From JAAELZ01 sp965209105 (GTDB lineage Bacteria > Pseudomonadota > Gammaproteobacteria > Arenicellales > Poriferihabitantaceae), in NCBI GenBank assembly GCA_965209105.1, contig CBDBQB010000033.1, forward strand, positions 62,001-126,000: 64,000 nucleotides of DNA, in the 5' to 3' direction. The translations under genes were made by a program, and so were the position numbers. Shown in pieces: positions 31,918 through 40,449 of the stretch (positions are counted from its first letter, which is position 1; every line of letters starts with the position of its first letter). A model generated the notes under the pieces. The model searched no databases. It was given only the letters and a program-made list of their open reading frames with translations, and was not told where the DNA came from.

Positions 31918-33336
31918 ATGACTAATAATACTAAATACGACCTCGCTGTTATTGGCGCTGGTTCGGCTGGGTTTTCTGCCGCTATCACAGCGGCTGAGCA
32001 GGATGCAAAAGTACTTTTAATCGGGCATGGCACCATCGGCGGGACTTGCGTCAATATTGGCTGTGTGCCATCTAAAACATTGATCCGAGCGGCAGAAACC
32101 TTGCACCAAGCCAATGTCGCGGAGCGCTTTAGGGGCATCAATGCTAAGGCTAAAGTGACTGACTGGCAGGCAGTTATGGCAGATAAAGCCAATTTAGTCG
32201 AGGCACTACGCCAGGCAAAATATGCAGATGTCTTGCCCTCATACGATTCGGTTGAATATATCGAAGGTAAAGCCAGCGTTGTAAAAGGCGGCGTGTCGCT
32301 TGATGGTGAATTCATTCAAGCCGGCAAAGTGATTATTGCCACGGGTAGTACAGCGTCTATACCGCCGATCCAAGGTATCGAAACTGTGCCCTATTTAACC
32401 AGTACCACTGCCTTGGAAATTGATCATTTACCTAAATCGATGATCGTTATTGGTGGTGGTGTTATCGGTTGTGAGCTGGGGCAAATGTTTGCACGTATGG
32501 GCTGTCATGTAACGTTATTATGTCGTTCACGTTTATTACCCTCTGAAGAGCCTGAGGTTAGTCAGGCGTTAGAGTCAGCCTTGGTCGATGAAGGCATCAA
32601 GGTGCAATGCGGGGCAGTCTATGAGGCGATTAGTATCGATGATCAACAAACTCCAAATATCTGTTTAGTGTACGAACGAGACGGAAGTAAACATGAAATA
32701 CATGCCGAGCAGGTACTGGTTGCGACTGGCCGGCAGCCTAATTCAGCTGATCTTGGTTTAGAAGCTTTGGGTATAGAGTTACAACAAAATCGAGGTATTA
32801 AGGTTGATGAACACATGCGAACTAGCAATGAAAATGTATTTGCCGTTGGTGATGTGACGGGGCAAGATATGTTCGTCTATATGGCTGCTTATGGAGCTAA
32901 GCTGGCGGCGCACAATGCGCTAAATTGCTGCGACCAAAAGCAGTATGATAATACCGCCATGCCCCAAGTCACTTTTACTGATCCGCAAGTTGCCAGCGTT
33001 GGCCTGACAGAAGACCAAGCACATGGTCTTGGCTTTGGCATAAAGACCTCTGTTTTAGATTTAGAGCATGTTCCGCGCGCACTGGCTGCGCGTGATACGC
33101 GAGGCTTGATAAAGCTAGTGGCTGATAGTGATAGCCATAAAATTTTAGGCGCACATATTATCGCACCCGAAGGTGCTGACTCGATCCAAACTGCGGCTGT
33201 TGCCATTAAAATGGGGATGACCTACGAGCAGCTTGGAGAGATGATCTTCCCCTATTTAACGACTGTAGAAGGTTTAAAACTGGCTTCACAGACTTTTGAT
33301 AAAGATGTATCGAAATTATCTTGCTGCGCCGGTTAG
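31918..33336 (+). CDS. merA: Mercuric reductase (short form, no N-terminal metal-binding domain)
   Basis: Cytoplasmic FAD-disulfide oxidoreductase that reduces Hg(II) to volatile Hg(0) with NADPH. The N-terminus goes straight into the FAD-binding fold (AVIGAGSAGFSAAI). The redox-active pair sits in GGTCVNIGCVPSK (about C43, C48), the NADPH site is VIGGGVIGCELGQMFA, the second FAD motif is VFAVGDVTG, and the C-terminal mercury cysteine pair is LSCCAG. The 472 residues lack the NmerA heavy-metal domain seen in many MerA proteins. It follows merF by 11 bp. Confidence 0.95.
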   Translation: MTNNTKYDLAVIGAGSAGFSAAITAAEQDAKVLLIGHGTIGGTCVNIGCVPSKTLIRAAETLHQANVAERFRGINAKAKVTDWQAVMADKANLVEALRQAKYADVLPSYDSVEYIEGKASVVKGGVSLDGEFIQAGKVIIATGSTASIPPIQGIETVPYLTSTTALEIDHLPKSMIVIGGGVIGCELGQMFARMGCHVTLLCRSRLLPSEEPEVSQALESALVDEGIKVQCGAVYEAISIDDQQTPNICLVYERDGSKHEIHAEQVLVATGRQPNSADLGLEALGIELQQNRGIKVDEHMRTSNENVFAVGDVTGQDMFVYMAAYGAKLAAHNALNCCDQKQYDNTAMPQVTFTDPQVASVGLTEDQAHGLGFGIKTSVLDLEHVPRALAARDTRGLIKLVADSDSHKILGAHIIAPEGADSIQTAAVAIKMGMTYEQLGEMIFPYLTTVEGLKLASQTFDKDVSKLSCCAG

Positions 33337-33360
33337 TGACAATTTAGTGAAACTCACATA

Positions 33361-33573
33361 ATGATGAATAATATGATGATGGGAAGTGGAATGGCTATGA
33401 GTCCGTTGTGGATGTTGGTGTTTGCCGCGTTGATTGTTGTGCCATTCTGGTTCATATTTGGCAAAGCTGGCTTTTCAAAATGGTTGAGTCTTTTAATGCT
33501 TATTCCTGTACTCAATCTGGTTGCGCTGTATTATTTGGCTTTTGCTGATTGGCCATCAAACAACAGAACGTAA
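33361..33573 (+). CDS. Small membrane protein of the mer operon
   Basis: A 70-residue protein with a Met-rich N-terminus (MMNNMMMGSGMAM) and two membrane segments (about 14-31 and 39-58). The FGKAGFSKWLSLLMLIPVLN motif occurs in many small proteobacterial membrane proteins; their function is unknown. It begins 24 bp after merA and ends 4 bp before the merC-like start, so it is co-transcribed. The Met-rich start could bind soft metals, but that is speculation. Confidence 0.7.
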   Translation: MMNNMMMGSGMAMSPLWMLVFAALIVVPFWFIFGKAGFSKWLSLLMLIPVLNLVALYYLAFADWPSNNRT

Positions 33574-33577
33574 GGAT

Positions 33578-34103
33578 GTGAAACAGCTTCTCGAAAAATT
33601 CACGCCAATGGGGTCAGTGCTAGCAGCTGCGGGCTGTCCGGCCTGTTTTCCGGCCTTAACCGGACTGGCAAGTTTTTTTGGCATTACAGAAATACAATCA
33701 TCGTTTCTTAGGATGGCCGTTTTTCAAGACATTAGCTCTAGCCTCTGCTCGAGGAACCACTAATAGCGCTATTGGTTTTGGCCTGCGTTTCACCGCACGA
33801 GGTTCAATTCTTCCTGGCCGATTGCCTACTCTATTTTGCGCAATAGCGGCTTACGAGGCTGAGTTATTAATTGTGACTCAGGTTCTGGTGATCGTTAGCC
33901 TCATATTCGCTTGGTTAAGCTACCGGCGGACGAGTTATGCCTCATCCTTTCTGATCGCCTTACTTTCTGGCGTCCTGGTCTTCGTAAGTTGGTATATCTG
34001 GTGGAACGATGTAATCATCTACAGTGCCTTCGCTGGCTTAATCCTTACGGCTCTTTGGAATATTTGGCTGGAAAAAAATTGCCGTGAGTGTGCCGCTAAA
34101 TAA
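33578..34103 (+). pseudogene. merC: MerC-like mercury transporter, disrupted
   Basis: From a GTG preceded by AAGGA, the first frame reads KQLLEKFTPMGSVLAAAGCP, then ACFPALTGLASFFG, matching the MerC start with its GC..CFPA cysteine pair. It loses the family pattern after about residue 40 and stops at SRNH. Another frame then supplies the rest: AYEAELLIVTQVLVIVSLIF, ASSFLIALLSGVLVFVSWYI and a C-terminal NIWLEKNCRECAAK. About 130 bp in the middle fit neither half, so an insertion plus frameshift is likely. Last gene of the mer operon. Function is probably lost; MerT and MerF remain. Confidence 0.65.
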
Positions 34104-34614
34104 TCTGTATAGACGCGTCTGAAAAAGCTAATTTTCTAGACTGAATAAAATGTAATAAATTAGTTCTAGAGACGCCAGTTATTTTAGCGATTGATGCTTT
34201 AGAAACCCCTTTTCCCAACAGCATTTGAATTTCTTCCTCTCTGCCATCAAGCTTAGATTTCCCTAACGATCCCTTGGGTCGGCCCAGCAATTTTCCTCGT
34301 GCTTTTGCTGCCGCAAGCCCTTCTTTGGTTCGCTCTGATATTGGCAGGTCTCTCTCCACTTCAGCAAATAGTGCAAATAATGTGACCATTACTTTGCTTT
34401 GTAGGGTCTGCTTACCTTCAAATCGAATAGCTTCTTTTATCGCTATAAAACGAATTTCACGTTTGACTAATGAATCGATGATGGCAATCACCTGGCCAAG
34501 GCTACGGCCGAGTCTGGATAATTCACTCACCACCAATAAATCACCTTTCGAAAGCTGGCTAATGTCTGAATTGAGTTGTTTGTATTGCTCAGAGCGGCGA
34601 GAAGATATCGTCAC
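34096..34614 (-). pseudogene. Serine recombinase lacking its N-terminal catalytic region
   Basis: A resolvase/invertase-type protein. The surviving 172 codons hold ISSRRSEQYKQLNSD, GDLLVVSELSRLGRSLGQV (the conserved SRLGRS arginines), the E-helix (EVERDLPISERTKEGL), RGKLLGRPKGS and a C-terminal helix-turn-helix (KASIAKITGVSRTNLLHF). The first about 45 residues with the Y.R.S catalytic serine are missing. The frame can be read back a few codons (IQIDNFIEV, still family-like) to a TGA, beyond which the DNA becomes an 8-bp tandem repeat. It is probably the relic of the transposition machinery that brought in the mer genes. It overlaps the merC-like end by 8 bp, convergent. Confidence 0.7.
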
Positions 34615-35032
34615 CTCTATAAAGTTATCGATCTGGATGCCTTCTTTATGTCATCAACGGCATCAAGGCATCAAGGCATCAAGGCATCAAGGCATCAAGA
34701 GCATCAAGGGGTCATATATGAACCCGCCTGTCAAATCAAGCACGATTGAGCTTTTAAAATAGATCATATTATTTGTTTTGTTCTAACTTTTCTAACCTTA
34801 ATTTGAACAGTGTCATGGGATGCAAATGAGCAGTCGTATATTCGGCTTCTGTTTGGAATGTGAGCGCTGCTCCATTCCGAGCCATTATGGAAACCGCACC
34901 CAAGCACCTCATCAGCCAGACAGCGTTTGATCGCTAGACCCCTTTCAGGTTCAGCTTGGGTCGGTTAATCTGTCATGCCATAGTCTTTCGCTTCAAGGGT
35001 AGGAGTTAGATGGTCAGTTTAGTAGATTTGTT
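34615..35032. other. 418-bp non-coding stretch: repeat tract and 3' flank of the IS110-family element
   Basis: The left part contains the decayed recombinase start, the GGCATCAA tandem repeat and an 18-bp palindrome with one mismatch (GGGGTCATATATGAACCC, 34708-34725). The right part (about 34790-35032) belongs to the IS110-family element and holds no open frame. It is long enough to encode the non-coding guide RNA known from this family. Confidence 0.5.
34659..34707. repeat. 8-bp tandem repeat (GGCATCAA, 5 perfect copies plus one degenerate)
   Basis: Five head-to-tail GGCATCAA units followed by GAGCATCAA and a G run. It begins about where the N-terminal catalytic part of the serine recombinase should be encoded, so slippage or replacement here destroyed that gene's 5' end. 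Confidence 0.9.
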
Positions 35033-36160
35033 TTAGGTAGTTGATGCTTGATACTCTGTTTGATGGACAGTCAATGCCCAGCATATGCGAGCTAGTTTGT
35101 TGGCCAGTGCAACGGTCGCAATTTGCGTGCATTTCTTTTGCTTAAGGTTGTAAGCCCAGCGGTTAAGTTTGTCTGGTTTGTTCTTTGAATGATTGAGCGC
35201 GGCCAGTGCACCCTGCACCAAAAGCATACGGGTGCGTCTATCCCCCCGTTTACTGATGCCTTTGAGTGTCGTTTTTCCTCCGGTACTGTACTGCCTCGGC
35301 ACTAAGCCAAGAAAGGCGGCGAATTCACGGCCGTTGTTAAATTGATGGGCATCACCCAGCATGCTAATGACTGCGGTGGCGACCATTGGTCCCACCCCTG
35401 GAATAGTCATCAGGCGCTGACAGTGGTGGTTTTGTTTGCTAACGGTATTGATACGCTCTTTGATAGCATCAACACGCTTATCTAACTCAATCAACTCTTG
35501 ATAAAGCTCATTGAAACACAAGCGTGCGTCCATGCTTAGTTCGTTTTCTGCATCTTCCAATATTGCGGGTAGGCTTTTGCGTAATAAGGCACTGCCTTGA
35601 GGTAGAGATAGACCATACTCCGCCAGCAACCCTCTTGTTTGGTTACTCAATGCGGTGCGCTGAGTAGTGAGCCTTTCAGCCACTCTATGCATGAGTTGAA
35701 TATCTTGATGTTCTGGCGTTTTAGGCGTAACAAAGCGCATGCTAGGCCGGGAAGCGGCTTCACATAAAGCCTCTGCGTCCGTTGCGTCATTTTTGTTGGT
35801 CTTGACGTAGGGGCGGACATAAGCAGGATGGATAAGCTTAACGCTATGCCCTTGAGCTGAAAATACTCGTGCCCAGTAGTTCGACGTGGCGCAGGCTTCC
35901 AAAATAACTTCGCAAGGTTTTTGGTTGGCCATCAGTATGGTTAACTTAGCGCGCTTTACGGTTTTGTTGGAGATTACTTTTCCTGCTGCATTAGTGGCAC
36001 AAACTTGAAAGATGTTTTTTGCTAGGTCAATACCAATTCGGGTAATATCTTGTTTCATGAACTCGCTCCTCTGATTGAATGTTGATAAACGCCTAATCAT
36101 GGCACATTGCGATGCCGATAACGGAGCGGGTTCATCCCATCAGCCAGCTTGATTCTGGGT
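34790..36160 (-). mobile_element. IS110-family insertion element (ends not exactly placed)
   Basis: The element contains one full-length IS110-type transposase. About 240 bp of non-coding DNA lie downstream of it and little upstream, a layout like the IS1111 subgroup. This family makes no target duplication and has no standard terminal repeats, so exact ends cannot be read from one copy. CATCAGCCAG occurs near both putative ends in the same orientation (about 34910 and 36137). The right end abuts a palindromic REP-like element, a known type of target for IS1111-like elements. Confidence 0.5.
35033..36058 (-). CDS. IS110-family transposase (DEDD recombinase)
   Basis: A 341-residue RNA-guided-type recombinase. 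The N-terminal RuvC-like DEDD domain begins RIGIDLAKNIFQVCA (first Asp), with VILEACATSNYWA and KTNKNDATDAEAL supplying the other acidic residues. The C-terminal transposase_20 domain has MTIPGVGPMVATAVIS, FAAFLGLVPRQYSTGGK and RGDRRTRMLLVQGA. I started it at the Met preceding KQDITRIG, because the 14 upstream in-frame residues are not family-like and GAGCG-type purines precede this Met. It appears intact and may be active. Confidence 0.92.
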   Translation of the reverse strand: MKQDITRIGIDLAKNIFQVCATNAAGKVISNKTVKRAKLTILMANQKPCEVILEACATSNYWARVFSAQGHSVKLIHPAYVRPYVKTNKNDATDAEALCEAASRPSMRFVTPKTPEHQDIQLMHRVAERLTTQRTALSNQTRGLLAEYGLSLPQGSALLRKSLPAILEDAENELSMDARLCFNELYQELIELDKRVDAIKERINTVSKQNHHCQRLMTIPGVGPMVATAVISMLGDAHQFNNGREFAAFLGLVPRQYSTGGKTTLKGISKRGDRRTRMLLVQGALAALNHSKNKPDKLNRWAYNLKQKKCTQIATVALANKLARICWALTVHQTEYQASTT

Positions 36161-36527
36161 GGTAATAAGAGGACCGACACTTAATCACCCGAAATTCGCC
36201 TAATTAAGCACATGTCCCCCGAACTACACATGATCTACATGATCGCATGTTAGCCACGCGACATTTATAAACAGGTAGTACCTAATCAATCAATAGGAGC
36301 CAATCGAAACGTTGTTCTTAATATTTCGATCATTACATTAGTCAAGGCATAACACCTTGAAGCTTTTACCCCATACTTACAAATCACCCCTCTTTTCATG
36401 AGATTTGCGAAAAAAACCGAGCCCAAAGCTCACAGCCTCACAGCGCCCCCCGAACGACACAATGAATTTTGCAGCGAAGTAAGCAGGCCACTATAATCCT
36501 AGGCTTCAATTCTCGCCGACTTTTGTA
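36059..36527. other. 469-bp non-coding stretch: IS right flank and glyQ upstream region
   Basis: The left 100 bp are the 5' flank and end of the IS110-family element. Then comes the right palindromic element, listed separately. The remaining about 300 bp up to glyQ show no gene, RNA or clear promoter that I can support. Confidence 0.5.
36171..36215. repeat. Palindromic REP-like element, right of mercury island
   Basis: GGAC and CTTAAT outer segments pair with ATTAAG and GTCC around a centre containing CGAAATTCGCCTAATT. This is the exact reverse complement of the 16-bp centre of the left element, and the following GGTGA/CACC bases also correspond. The pair brackets the mer genes, the recombinase relic and the IS element. 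Confidence 0.65.
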
Positions 36528-37406
36528 GTGACCTTTCAACAGATTATTCTCACCTTGCAGCAATATTGGGCCGATCAGGGGTGCATATTGCTCCAGCCCT
36601 ACGATATGGAAGTGGGCGCGGGCACATTTCATCGTGCAACCTTCCTTGATGCAATCGGCCCAGAGCCGACGCAGGCTGCCTATGTGCAGCCTTCACGACG
36701 CCCAACCGATGGTCGCTACGGTGAGAATCCCAATCGCCTACAGCACTACTACCAATTTCAAGTGGTGCTAAAGCCCTCGCCCGACAACATACAACAACTT
36801 TACTTAGACTCGCTCAAAGCCTTGGGCTTGGATTTACTGGAAAACGATGTTCGCTTCGTCGAGGATAATTGGGAATCGCCGACATTAGGGGCATGGGGGC
36901 TCGGCTGGGAAGTGTGGTTGAATGGTATGGAAGTCACGCAATTTACCTATTTTCAGCAGATCGGCGGTTTGGAATGCCGCCCCGTCACAGGTGAAATAAC
37001 CTATGGCTTAGAGCGCATCGCGATGTATATTCAAGGTGTCGAGAGTGTCTACGATTTGCTATGGACCGAGGGTTACAGCTACCGTGATATCTTTCATCAA
37101 AACGAAGTAGAGCAATCAAAGTACAATTTCGAGTTGGCTGATGTCGCTGAGCTATTCCATCAATTTGATGCGGCGGAAACAGCTTGTAAATTAACCCTCG
37201 AACACGAACTCCCGCTGCCCGCTTACGAGCAAATACTTAAAGCCTCACATTTATTCAACTTGCTCGATGCTCGGCAGGCGATCAGCGTCACTGAGCGTGC
37301 GCGCTATATTGGCCGCGTCAGAAACTTATCTCGTCAGGTCGCGCAAGCCTATTATGATAGCCGCGAAAAACTTGGCTTTCCGCGAGGCAAGGGGCTCAAA
37401 TCATGA
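36528..37406 (+). CDS. glyQ: Glycine-tRNA ligase alpha subunit
   Basis: Catalytic alpha subunit of the bacterial alpha2beta2 glycyl-tRNA synthetase. The start is GTG; family similarity (TFQQIILTLQQYWADQGC) begins at once. LQPYDMEVGAGTFHRATFL, AAYVQPSRRPTDGRYGENPNR and YFQQIGGLECRPVTGEITYG are diagnostic. Length 292 is normal. Overlaps glyS by 4 bp (ATGA), so the two subunits are coupled. Confidence 0.97.
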   Translation: MTFQQIILTLQQYWADQGCILLQPYDMEVGAGTFHRATFLDAIGPEPTQAAYVQPSRRPTDGRYGENPNRLQHYYQFQVVLKPSPDNIQQLYLDSLKALGLDLLENDVRFVEDNWESPTLGAWGLGWEVWLNGMEVTQFTYFQQIGGLECRPVTGEITYGLERIAMYIQGVESVYDLLWTEGYSYRDIFHQNEVEQSKYNFELADVAELFHQFDAAETACKLTLEHELPLPAYEQILKASHLFNLLDARQAISVTERARYIGRVRNLSRQVAQAYYDSREKLGFPRGKGLKS

Positions 37407-39508
37407 GCCAATCGCAATCTCTGTTGATTGAGCTCGGCACTGAAGAGCTCCCACCAAAAGCATTAAAAACACTGTCTGCTGCTTTTAGCCAAGGCATCAG
37501 CAACGCACTCACTGACGCCAGCTTATTATCTGATGACAGCAAAATTACGTCTTATGCCACACCCAGACGACTGGCGATATTAATCACTGGGGTTGCGCCT
37601 TCACAAGCGGATTTTAGTCAGCTGCGCAAAGGCCCTTCGGTCGCGGCGGCCTTTGATGCCGATGGCAAGCCCACACGGGCTGTCTTGGGCTTTGCTAAAT
37701 CCTGTGGCGTTGAAATCGGGGACCTCGGCAGAGAAAAATCTAAAAAAGGCGAATGGTTAGTCTTTGAACAATCCGTTTCAGGGAAATCCATCGCCGAGTG
37801 CGCACAAGCTGCATTAGACGCCACGATCACTCAACTTCCTATTCCTAAACGTATGCGCTGGGGGGATAAAACTGCGGAATTTGTACGCCCAGCACATTGG
37901 TTGCTGGCGCTTTATGGCGATGCAGTTCTTGAACTCAACGCCCTCGGGTTATCGGCGGGACACACCTCGCTTGGCCATCGCTTCCATCACCCCCAAGCAA
38001 TCACGGTTGATCATGCCGACAGCTATTTTGATACCCTGCAAACTGCCTTTGTCAGCGCAGACTTTGCCCAGCGACAAGCGCTGATCAAATCTGACTGTGA
38101 GGCATTGGCGAAGAAAATTAAAGGCCAAGTGGTTCTAAGCCCTGATCTGCTGGACGAAGTAACCGGATTGGTCGAATGGCCGGTTGCAATATTAGGCGAA
38201 TTTAACGCCGATTTTTTGGACGTGCCGCGTGAAGCCTTGATCGCATCGATGAAAGACCACCAGAAATATTTTCACCTGACGGATTCAGCTGGCAAGCTAT
38301 TGCCGAACTTCATTACCGTCAGTAATATCGATAGTCGTACGCCGGAAAAGGTTTTATCTGGCAACGAGCGCGTTCTTAATGCGCGACTGTCTGACGCGCA
38401 GTTTTTTTGGCGCCAAGATAAACAACGGTCATTGCAAAGCTATCAAGCACGCTTGGAAAAGCTACTGTTTCACGTCAAGTTGGGATCGGTTGCGGATAAA
38501 ACGCGTCGCCTGGAAAGCGTCGCTGAGCAATACGCTAGGCTTATAGGGGGAGACACAAAGGACACTAAGCGTGCCGCAAGCTTATGCAAGTTAGACCTAT
38601 TGAGCAATATGGTCGGCGAGTTCGCCAGTTTACAGGGAACGATGGGGCGCTATTACGCACAACTGGAAAACGAATCTGATGTGGTCAGTGACGCCATCGA
38701 GCAACACTATTGGCCTAAATTTTCCGGCGACCGCTTACCGACTTCTAAGCCTGCCTTGGCATTGGCCCTGGCGGACCGCTTCGATACTTTGGTCGGAATA
38801 TTTGCAGCGGGCGAAAAACCCTCTGGCGTCAAAGACCCCTATGCTTTACGCCGCGCCGCGCTGGGTATATTGCGTATTTTAATCGAAGAGAAACTCGATT
38901 TGTCTTTGCAAACACTGCTGAAAATTTCGATTGATGCCTATTCCGGCACAGCAGATATTCAAGTTCGTCCTGACGAGCACACACAGTCTGAGCTGAATAA
39001 ATTCATTTTGGATAGATTGCGCGCCTATTACACTGGACAAGGGTTCAAGCCAAATGTCTTTAACGCGGTGGCCGCTGTGCATCCTGACCGTGCCTACGAT
39101 TTTGATCAACGACTGCGAGCGGTCAGTGACTTCTTTAAGCATGAGAAATCGGCGGCGACGGCTTTGGCCGCAGCCAATAAACGGATTGCAAATATTCTTA
39201 AAAAGCTGCCTGATCAAGCGGCAAAATATGATCGTGGATTATTTAGCGAAACGGCTGAAACGGCGCTGTCCGAGGCCTTAGATTCTGTTCGAGAACCGAC
39301 CGAAAAAGCATTTAATTCGCAAGCCTATACCTCTGGTTTAGCCCTCTTGGCGAAGCTAGAACAACCGGTAAACGACTATTTTGATCAAGTTCGCGTCATG
39401 GACGATAACAAGGCGATTCGCAACAATCGCCTCGGCCTATTGAGTGAATTACGCGGCTTGTTCTTACTAGCCGCAGATATCTCGCACCTGGTCGTCGAAA
39501 CTTCATGA
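37403..39508 (+). CDS. glyS: Glycine-tRNA ligase beta subunit
   Basis: tRNA-binding beta subunit of glycyl-tRNA synthetase. The N-terminal LLIELGTEELPPKALKTL, YATPRRLAILITG, then LGHRFHHP, VPREALIASMKDHQKYF and GVKDPYALRRAALG are family motifs. The C-terminal anticodon-binding region ends with KIRNNRLGLL-like sequence. At 701 residues it is full length. Its stop overlaps the MazG-like gene by 4 bp. Confidence 0.97.
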   Translation: MSQSQSLLIELGTEELPPKALKTLSAAFSQGISNALTDASLLSDDSKITSYATPRRLAILITGVAPSQADFSQLRKGPSVAAAFDADGKPTRAVLGFAKSCGVEIGDLGREKSKKGEWLVFEQSVSGKSIAECAQAALDATITQLPIPKRMRWGDKTAEFVRPAHWLLALYGDAVLELNALGLSAGHTSLGHRFHHPQAITVDHADSYFDTLQTAFVSADFAQRQALIKSDCEALAKKIKGQVVLSPDLLDEVTGLVEWPVAILGEFNADFLDVPREALIASMKDHQKYFHLTDSAGKLLPNFITVSNIDSRTPEKVLSGNERVLNARLSDAQFFWRQDKQRSLQSYQARLEKLLFHVKLGSVADKTRRLESVAEQYARLIGGDTKDTKRAASLCKLDLLSNMVGEFASLQGTMGRYYAQLENESDVVSDAIEQHYWPKFSGDRLPTSKPALALALADRFDTLVGIFAAGEKPSGVKDPYALRRAALGILRILIEEKLDLSLQTLLKISIDAYSGTADIQVRPDEHTQSELNKFILDRLRAYYTGQGFKPNVFNAVAAVHPDRAYDFDQRLRAVSDFFKHEKSAATALAAANKRIANILKKLPDQAAKYDRGLFSETAETALSEALDSVREPTEKAFNSQAYTSGLALLAKLEQPVNDYFDQVRVMDDNKAIRNNRLGLLSELRGLFLLAADISHLVVETS

Positions 39509-39867
39509 CACAACTTAATAAACACGACTGGCAGGCGATGATGGGTATCGTGCAATCCTTCCACGACAAACATCAATTCAATCAAAACGGCGGAGAAGAT
39601 ATGGTCTACCGCGTGGCGCTGATGACGGAAGAGTTGGGCGAAATATCAGAAGCGGTTACCAAGGGCAAAGGTAAATCCGCCTTGGCCGAAGAGTGCGCCG
39701 ACTTGCTGATTTTATTGATGGGTAACGCAATCGCGGCCGATTTTGATTTAAATGCTGCGTTCTGGGCGAAAATGGATGCCATCCTACAACGACAAAGTAA
39801 GATGGTCGATGGCCGAATTCGTGTTTCAGGCGCATTTGACACACACATTAACGAACCGAGCAAATAG
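39505..39867 (+). CDS. MazG-like nucleotide pyrophosphohydrolase
   Basis: A 120-residue all-alpha NTP pyrophosphatase of the MazG/dUTPase-like superfamily, probably cleaning up abnormal nucleotides. The metal-binding pattern EELGEISEAVTKGK followed by EECADLLILLMG (EExxE ... ExxD) is clear. It is translationally coupled to glyS (4-bp overlap) and followed after 10 bp by gmhB. The exact substrate cannot be read from sequence. Confidence 0.85.
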   Translation: MTQLNKHDWQAMMGIVQSFHDKHQFNQNGGEDMVYRVALMTEELGEISEAVTKGKGKSALAEECADLLILLMGNAIAADFDLNAAFWAKMDAILQRQSKMVDGRIRVSGAFDTHINEPSK

Positions 39868-39877
39868 TTAAGATCCC

Positions 39878-40438
39878 GTGTCAAAATGGATAATTTTAGA
39901 TCGCGATGGGGTGATCAATGAGGATTCCGATGAATTCATCAAATCTGCGCAAGAATGGCGAGCGCTACCGGGAAGTCTCGAGGCAATTGCGAAACTCAAT
40001 GCAGCGGCTTACCGAGTGGTGGTGATCTCAAACCAATCTGGACTTGCGCGCGATTTGCTGACCGAAAAAACACTCGGAAATATTCATCAGAAGATGCTTG
40101 GCGAGCTGGCGGATAAAGGCGGCGAAATCGCGCGCATCTACTACTGCCCGCATGGCCCTGACGATAACTGCGATTGCCGCAAACCATTGCCGGGATTATT
40201 CGAGCAGTTTGCGACTGAGTTCCACATTGATTTATCAAACGTATATGCTGTCGGTGACTCACTGCGTGATATTGAGTCCGCGAATACTGCGGGCGCGCTA
40301 GCAGTGTTAGTGCGATCAGGAAAAGGTCTTAGAAGCCTTAGCGCGCTTAAAAAAACCGAAGCCGATGATCCGCTACGCAAAGTGCCTGTGTTTGATGACC
40401 TTGCTGCGTTTACCGACCAACTCCTCAGCAACGATTAA
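39878..40438 (+). CDS. gmhB: D-glycero-D-manno-heptose 1,7-bisphosphate 7-phosphatase
   Basis: HAD-family phosphatase in ADP-heptose synthesis for the lipopolysaccharide inner core. GTG start; the catalytic LDRDGVINED (7-16, D8 and D10) opens the protein. Then come VVISNQSGLARDLL, the zinc-loop cysteines YYCPHGPDDNCDCRKP and the acidic VGDSLRDIESA motif. Length 186 is normal. With waaF further right it shows the cell makes heptose-containing LPS. Followed by plsC after 11 bp. Confidence 0.95.
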   Translation: MSKWIILDRDGVINEDSDEFIKSAQEWRALPGSLEAIAKLNAAAYRVVVISNQSGLARDLLTEKTLGNIHQKMLGELADKGGEIARIYYCPHGPDDNCDCRKPLPGLFEQFATEFHIDLSNVYAVGDSLRDIESANTAGALAVLVRSGKGLRSLSALKKTEADDPLRKVPVFDDLAAFTDQLLSND

Positions 40439-40449
40439 GCACCAGGCTT

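Noticed and set aside
34659..34707. GGCATCAA repeats considered as a CRISPR or attachment array
   Set aside because: Eight-base units with no spacers and no cas genes; a simple slippage repeat.
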